DNA of 64,000 nucleotides from Rhizobium sp. NFR07. Its GTDB lineage: Bacteria > Pseudomonadota > Alphaproteobacteria > Rhizobiales > Rhizobiaceae. Location: positions 62,001-126,000 of the forward strand of contig NZ_FOKM01000004.1 in assembly GCF_900111905.1 (NCBI RefSeq). The letters are read 5' to 3'. A program made the position numbers and the translations under genes. The notes beneath the pieces are model-generated. The model worked only from the letters and a program-made list of their open reading frames with translations, was not told the origin of the DNA and searched no databases. Of the stretch, positions 59,472 through 64,000 are shown one piece after another; within the stretch, counting starts at the first letter, position 1, and every line of letters starts with the position of its first letter.

Positions 59472-60405
59472 CATGGCCGCAACCTCTATCGGTCAGGTGC
59501 CCGCGGCTGCGAAAGCCCGGCGCTCCGCCGCCGAACGGCAGGAGGCCCGTGCCGGCCTCATGCTGTCGCTGCCGGCGATCTTCCTCGTTTTCCTGTTCAT
59601 CATCCTGCCGGTCGGCGCGGTGATCCTTCTCGGCTTCACCAATTTCGAACTCGGCTATCCGACCTTCGAATTCGTTGGCTTCGAGAATTATGTCGAACTG
59701 TCCGACGACCGCACCTTCCTGAAGTCGCTGTGGAACACGACCGTCTATGCGGCGATCGTAACCCCTATCTCGATCTTCATGGCGCTCGGTCTCGCGATGC
59801 TGATGGAGGCCGAAGGCATCGGGCGCTCCTTCTTCCGCACCGCCTATTTCCTGCCGGTCGCCTCGCTGCTCGTCGCCATGGCGACCGTCTGGCAATATCT
59901 CTTCCACCCGACCATCGGCCCGATCAACACGATGCTCGCCATGATCGGCATCGCCGGTCCGAACTGGCTCGGCTCCGGCGGGATGGTGCTCTACAGCCTG
60001 TCGATCATCGGCGTCTGGCAGTCGGTCGGCTTCAATCTCGTGCTCTTCCTCGCCGGCCTCACCGCCATCCCGCGCGAACTCTATTCCGCTGCCGAGGTGG
60101 ATGGCGCCAAATCCGGCTGGGACCGGTTCCGGCTGGTCACCTGGCCGATGCTCGGACCGACCACGCTCTTCGTCACCACGATCAGCGTCATCAACTCGGT
60201 CAAGGTGTTCGAGACGGTCAAGACGCTCACCGAAGGCGGCCCCAACAAGGCGTCCGAAGTGCTGCTCTACACGATCTACCAGGAAGGTTTCGTCTATCTG
60301 CGCGTCGGTTACGCCTCGGCCATGACGGTGGTGTTCCTCGCCATTCTCGTCGTCCTGATGTTCATCCAGTACCGCGTCCAGGACAAGCAGGTGCATTACT
60401 CATGA
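59464..60405 (+). CDS. UgpA-type ABC permease
   Basis: A 313-residue permease with six membrane helices after a hydrophilic N-terminus (about 1-30) and the EAA loop IPRELYSAAEVDGAKSGWDR. It belongs to the CUT1 carbohydrate/glycerol-phosphate class and starts inside the ATPase gene. The frame stays open upstream, but that segment is ATPase sequence. It overlaps the second permease gene by 4 bases (ATGA). Confidence 0.93.
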   Translation: MADMAATSIGQVPAAAKARRSAAERQEARAGLMLSLPAIFLVFLFIILPVGAVILLGFTNFELGYPTFEFVGFENYVELSDDRTFLKSLWNTTVYAAIVTPISIFMALGLAMLMEAEGIGRSFFRTAYFLPVASLLVAMATVWQYLFHPTIGPINTMLAMIGIAGPNWLGSGGMVLYSLSIIGVWQSVGFNLVLFLAGLTAIPRELYSAAEVDGAKSGWDRFRLVTWPMLGPTTLFVTTISVINSVKVFETVKTLTEGGPNKASEVLLYTIYQEGFVYLRVGYASAMTVVFLAILVVLMFIQYRVQDKQVHYS

Positions 60406-61238
60406 GCCCGAACGTCTTCACCTTCGGCCGCGTCGTCCGGCTCTCGATCCTCAGCCTTGGCGCTCTCGTCTTCCTGGCGCCTTACATCTTCATGATCTCG
60501 ACAGCCGGCAAGGCGCAGAGCGATATCTTCACCTCGTCGCTCAATCTCATCCCGCAGCACTGGTTCTATGCCGAAAACTTCGCCAAGGCCTGGTCGCGTG
60601 TGCATATGCCGACGCTGCTGTTCAACGGCGTCATGGTCTGCCTGATGATCCTGGTCATCCAGGTGGTGATCGCCATCCCCTGCGCCTACGCGATGGCCAA
60701 GCTGAAGTTCCGCGCCGCCAAGGTCATGATGGTGCTGGTCATGCTCGGCCTGCTGGTGCCGATCCATGCCACCGCGCTGCCGCTCTATGTCGCCTTCGAC
60801 CGGGTCGGCGCGCTCAACAGCTACATGGCGCTGGTCGCTCCCTTCTCGATCTCGGTCTTCGGCATCTTCCTGTTCCTGCAGTTCTTCCGCGCCATGCCGG
60901 ACGACCTGATCCACGCCGCACGCCTCGACGGCATGAGCGAGATCGGCGTCATCGCCCGGGTCATCGTGCCGAATGCCTGGCCGGCGATCACGGCCTTCTC
61001 GATCTTCTCGGTCGTCGCCCATTGGAACGACCTCTACTGGCCACTGATCGTCGTCTCGAACCAGGCCTATGCCACGCCGCCGCTCGGTCTTCTCTACTTC
61101 CGCGCCGCGGAAGCGGGCGACGACTACGGCGCGCTGATGGCGGCCACCCTGATCATCACTTCCCCTCTCGTCGGCGCCTTCCTGCTTGCGCAGAAACGCT
61201 TCGTCGAAGGGATCACCATGACCGGTCTCAAGGGCTGA
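60402..61238 (+). CDS. UgpE-type ABC permease
   Basis: A 278-residue CUT1 permease with six helices and the EAA loop MPDDLIHAARLDGMSEIGVI. It pairs with the UgpA-like protein. The ATG overlaps the previous stop (ATGA). The open frame continues far upstream, but only as a shadow of the first permease. Confidence 0.93.
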   Translation: MSPNVFTFGRVVRLSILSLGALVFLAPYIFMISTAGKAQSDIFTSSLNLIPQHWFYAENFAKAWSRVHMPTLLFNGVMVCLMILVIQVVIAIPCAYAMAKLKFRAAKVMMVLVMLGLLVPIHATALPLYVAFDRVGALNSYMALVAPFSISVFGIFLFLQFFRAMPDDLIHAARLDGMSEIGVIARVIVPNAWPAITAFSIFSVVAHWNDLYWPLIVVSNQAYATPPLGLLYFRAAEAGDDYGALMAATLIITSPLVGAFLLAQKRFVEGITMTGLKG

Positions 61239-61300
61239 ACCCGAAGCCCGGTCGTCCATACCCAAGCCTAAACAAGCCGCCCCGAAACAGGAGCAATGCG

Positions 61301-62569
61301 ATGAAGCATTTCACCAAGATCCTCGCCGCTGCGACCGTCGCAATGACGTTCTCGCTGCCGGCCCATGCAGAAACCACGCTCACCGTGCATTACCCGATGC
61401 CCGGTTTCTTCAAGGACGTGATGGACACGATCTCGAAGAAGTTCATGGAAGAGAACCCGGATATCAAGATCCAGTTCGCCAACCCTTCCGCGACCTACGA
61501 GGAAGGTATCCAGACGATCATGCGCCAGGTCGGCACGTCCGAAATGCCGGACCTGACCTTCATCGGCCTGAACCGTCTGCGCATGGCCGACGAGCGCGGC
61601 ATTCCGGTCGACATGGCACCGATGATCGCCAAGGACAAGGCGACGATGGCCGAGCAGGGCTTCTCCGACACCATCCTCAAGCTCGCCCAGGTCAACGGCA
61701 AGCAGGTCGGTCTCGCCTTCGCGACGTCGAACCCGATCATGTACTACAATGCCGATCTGGTGAAGGCCGCCGGCGGCAACCCGGACCAGCCGCCGAAGAC
61801 CTGGGACGGGGTCATCGCACTCGGCGCCAAGATCAAGGCGCTCGGCAACGGCGTCGATTCCGTCGACTTCCGCTGGCAGGGCGACGACTGGATGTTCTCC
61901 GCGCTCCTGTTCGGCGCCGGCGGCACCATGTTGTCGGAAGACGAAAGCAAAGTGACGTTCAACGAAGAGCAGGGCCAGAAGGCCATGACTGTCGTCGACC
62001 GTCTCGTCAAGGAAGCCGGCATGCCGGTCTTCACCAAGCAGGCCGGTGAGCAGGCCTTCGTCGCCGGCAAGGTCGGTTTTGCCTTCCAGACCACCGGCGC
62101 ACTGCGCAACACGATCAAGAACGTGGGCGACAAGTTCGACCTGCGTACCGCCGAAATCCCGCTTCTCGACCCGGAAAACGGCAAGCTGCCGACCGGCGGC
62201 AACGCTGTCGTCATCCTGACTAAGGATGCGGCCAAGCAGGAAGCTGCCTGGACCTTCGCCAAGTTCGCTGCCGGTCCCTACGGTGCCTCTGTCGTCGTTC
62301 CGGGCACGGGCTACGTTCCGAACAACGAGCTGGCTGCAAAGTCGCCTGAATATCTCGGCGAGTTCTACCAGAAGAACCCGCTGTTCCAGGCCGGCCTGAA
62401 GCAGATGCCGCGGATGATCCCGTGGTACGCCTTCCCGGGCTCGAACGGCGTCCGCGTCACGCAGACGATCGTCGACAACACCGCCCGCGTCGTAGACCAA
62501 TCGGCCACGCCGGAAGAGGCTCTCGAAGACGCCGCCAAGGAAGTAAAGCGCCTGCTGCCGCGCAGCTAA
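61301..62569 (+). CDS. UgpB-type solute-binding protein
   Basis: A 422-residue extracellular solute-binding protein with a signal peptide (MKHFTKILAAATVAMTFSLP, cleavage near AHA-ETT). Its class is the CUT1 sugar/glycerol-3-phosphate binders (ENPDIKIQFANPSATYEEGI, MPDLTFIGLNRL). CAGGAG precedes the ATG by 7 bases. It is last in the operon, after a 62-base gap, and a strong terminator follows. With a phosphodiesterase in the operon, a phosphorylated or phosphodiester ligand is plausible, but sugars are equally possible. Confidence 0.92.
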   Translation: MKHFTKILAAATVAMTFSLPAHAETTLTVHYPMPGFFKDVMDTISKKFMEENPDIKIQFANPSATYEEGIQTIMRQVGTSEMPDLTFIGLNRLRMADERGIPVDMAPMIAKDKATMAEQGFSDTILKLAQVNGKQVGLAFATSNPIMYYNADLVKAAGGNPDQPPKTWDGVIALGAKIKALGNGVDSVDFRWQGDDWMFSALLFGAGGTMLSEDESKVTFNEEQGQKAMTVVDRLVKEAGMPVFTKQAGEQAFVAGKVGFAFQTTGALRNTIKNVGDKFDLRTAEIPLLDPENGKLPTGGNAVVILTKDAAKQEAAWTFAKFAAGPYGASVVVPGTGYVPNNELAAKSPEYLGEFYQKNPLFQAGLKQMPRMIPWYAFPGSNGVRVTQTIVDNTARVVDQSATPEEALEDAAKEVKRLLPRS

Positions 62570-62595
62570 GCTATCGCTTGCTAGGAAGATACCAG

Positions 62596-62625
62596 CCGCC
62601 GGACCGAAAGGTCCGGCGGTTTTTT
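62596..62625 (+). terminator. Intrinsic terminator of the ABC operon
   Basis: A perfect 10-bp stem (CCGCCGGACC / GGTCCGGCGG) with a GAAA tetraloop and a run of six T, 27 bases after the binding-protein stop. This is the best canonical terminator in the window. Confidence 0.92.
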
Positions 62626-63083
62626 GCTTTTTGCATATCCCTCATCGTCCACCCCATCCGAACCTATGCCTACAATCTCCGTGCTTCCGTCGCCGGAGTG
62701 TTTCGCGAGACGTTCGCGGGCAGGCGGGAGCCGGCGCTTTCGTCCGAACCGTAACGTGCGGCAAGGGCGAAAGGGGTGAAACTCATGGAGGGCGCGGCGT
62801 CAAAACCGGGCTTTCCTATCAAGCCTTCCCCTGGCAGCCATGCCGGGTTCGGTTGAGCCGTCCAAGTGTGGGCAACCACATGCAGCGAGGCGAGAGGATC
62901 ATCCGTAGGGGCCGGAAGCCCCGACAAAACGCCGAAGGCCACGCATATGCGGAGCCAACTTACTTACATTCCCTGAGGCCCCACATATGCGTGCGCTTCT
63001 CCGGATCGGTCTTTGAAAACCTCGGCAGCAGGCTGCGCGGGAAGGTGAGAAGTATGCGCTATCGGCTTTCGGCGGCAACACCG
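62626..63083. other. Unexplained 458-base gap, possible structured element
   Basis: No gene is supported. The stretch 62755-62940 begins GTGCGGCAAGGGCGAAAGGG, a start reminiscent of group II introns, and contains a small hairpin (GGGGC / GCCCC near 62915). It is followed at about 62940-62996 by an imperfect inverted repeat, ACGCATATGCGG with CCACATATGCGT. No intron domain V or reverse transcriptase is present. Minus-strand open frames here look antisense and lack ribosome sites. Confidence 0.35.
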
Positions 63084-64000
63084 TCAAATCGCCCGCACTG
63101 TCCCGCCGCGTCTGAGCGAATAGGCCACTTCGAGATGGCGCGGCTGGGCGGCATTCTCTGCGATGTCGAGCAGCAGCGAGGCGGCGGCGGCGCCCATGCT
63201 GGCGTCGGGCATCTCGACCGTCGTCAGCGGCGGATCCATCATCCGGCCAAGCGAGATGCCGTCGAAACCGGCCACCGAGACGTCGCCCGGCACGGACAGT
63301 CCCTCGCGGCGCAGCGCCCCGATGACGCCGAAGGCGAGAAGGTCGTTGGAGGCGATTATCGCGGTCGGGCGGATATCAGCCATGGTGGTGCTGAGATCCA
63401 GCATGTCGTAATCGCCGACGAAGGAAATCTGCATGGCGGGGAGCGGCAGGACGCCGGTCTCCACCATCGCCTGACTATAGCCCTGATAACGAAGGCGGGC
63501 CCGGTCGGAGGCGGCGAAACTGCCGGAAACGAAGAGAATGCGCTCGTGGCCGAATTCCCGCAGCAATCTCGCAAGTTCGTGGCCTGCCTTGAAATTGTCA
63601 ACCGTGACGGCAGAGGGGAAGCGATCGGTCGGGCGGTTGTGGAGCAGGACCGTCGGCGGCAGCGGCAGGCCGAGCACGTCGCTCCTGTCGGGGCTGCAGA
63701 GTGTGAGGATCAGGCCCGTCGGTTTCTCGTTGAGCAGGGCGGCCACAGCATCCAGTTCGCGGGCGGGATCATAGTGCGACTGGGCGATCAGCACGCCGTG
63801 GCCGGCCATCAGCATGCGGTTCTCGATACTGGACAGCGACGAGGAGAAGACCGGATTGGTGATGCTCGGGATCAGTACGCCGACGACGAGGCGTCGGCCC
63901 GACTTGCCGCCGGCGACCGTGTGTCGATAGCCAAGCTCAGCCGCCGCACGGCGCACCTTGCGCAGCATCGCCTCGCTGACGGATCCTTTCAGCGTCAGGG
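63084..64000 (-). CDS. LacI-family regulator, cut by window edge
   Basis: The frame reads from beyond 64000 through LTLKGSVSEAMLRKVRRAAA (part of the helix-turn-helix domain) into a full periplasmic-type sugar-binding domain (RLVVGVLIPSITNPVFSSSL, AIIASNDLLAFGVIGALRRE, DVSVAGFDGISLGRMMDPPL). The true start is outside the window. It probably controls the phosphodiesterase/ABC operon to its left, based on adjacency and a weak operator-like site near 57370. Confidence 0.9.
   Translation of the reverse strand, partial: LTLKGSVSEAMLRKVRRAAAELGYRHTVAGGKSGRRLVVGVLIPSITNPVFSSSLSSIENRMLMAGHGVLIAQSHYDPARELDAVAALLNEKPTGLILTLCSPDRSDVLGLPLPPTVLLHNRPTDRFPSAVTVDNFKAGHELARLLREFGHERILFVSGSFAASDRARLRYQGYSQAMVETGVLPLPAMQISFVGDYDMLDLSTTMADIRPTAIIASNDLLAFGVIGALRREGLSVPGDVSVAGFDGISLGRMMDPPLTTVEMPDASMGAAAASLLLDIAENAAQPRHLEVAYSLRRGGTVRAI

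Noticed and set aside
62670-62942. 90-residue minus-strand frame in the 62.6-63.1 kb gap
   Set aside because: No ribosome site, no family, and it lies over a region with apparent RNA-like secondary structure; too weak to call a gene.
62755-63060. Group II intron call
   Set aside because: Only the GTGCG start is suggestive; no domain V hairpin, no 3' boundary and no reverse transcriptase gene were found.

Overview
The window looks like accessory-rich DNA of a Rhizobiales alphaproteobacterium in or near Rhizobiaceae (Agrobacterium/Rhizobium/Ensifer type). GC is high, a type VI secretion (T6SS) locus has the two-tssC, OmpA-tailed-TssL layout known from Agrobacterium, and the rest is dense with ABC and tripartite uptake systems and sugar-acid or organic-acid catabolism. 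That content is typical of a second chromosome or megaplasmid, which is inference. No rRNA, tRNA, CRISPR array or intact insertion sequence was seen.

Layout. (1) 1-13.1 kb, minus strand: T6SS core operon tssA-tssB-tssC-tssC'-tagJ-tssE-tssF-tssG-fha-tssK-tssL-tssM, with tssM running off the left edge. (2) 13.1-17.9 kb, plus strand: the divergent operon clpV-hcp followed by an unknown gene and a gene resembling RNase A-like bacterial toxins, the best effector candidate here. No vgrG or PAAR gene is present in the window. (3) 17.9-26.9 kb: a sugar-diacid cluster with a LysR regulator, an L-talarate/galactarate dehydratase, a LacI regulator with palindromic operators, a tripartite tricarboxylate-type transporter (tctCBA), an IlvD/Edd dehydratase and an RraA-like protein. 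(4) 27.2-35.7 kb: an IclR-led operon with a three-gene ABC importer, a CoA-transferase, a CitE-like lyase, a 2-hydroxyacid dehydrogenase and a second RraA-like protein, apparently an uncharacterised acyl-CoA route. (5) 36.0-40.2 kb: an OsmC protein, then a large RTX/beta-helix protein whose 5' end is fused head-to-head to the 3' end of an HlyD-type adaptor gene, a rearrangement scar.

(6) 40.6-43.9 kb: a glycine betaine/proline ABC operon (proVWX). (7) 43.9-46.6 kb: a small XRE regulator, an FAD/NAD(P)-binding protein and a 1-Cys peroxiredoxin. (8) 46.6-54.5 kb, minus strand: a complete ferric-siderophore system consisting of ECF sigma factor, FecR anti-sigma factor, TonB receptor with STN signalling domain, ATPase, two permeases and a binding protein. 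(9) 54.6-57.2 kb: a dimethylglycine/sarcosine dehydrogenase-like enzyme with a GcvT half. (10) 57.4-62.6 kb: a calcineurin-type phosphodiesterase leading a sugar/glycerol-phosphate type ABC importer operon. (11) 63.1 kb to the end: a LacI regulator cut by the right edge.

Within each operon many genes overlap by 4-11 bases. GC-rich hairpins follow several high-output genes (tssB, tssC, hcp, tctC, the binding protein at 28 kb, proV, proX), which suggests expression is graded by transcript ends or mRNA stability.
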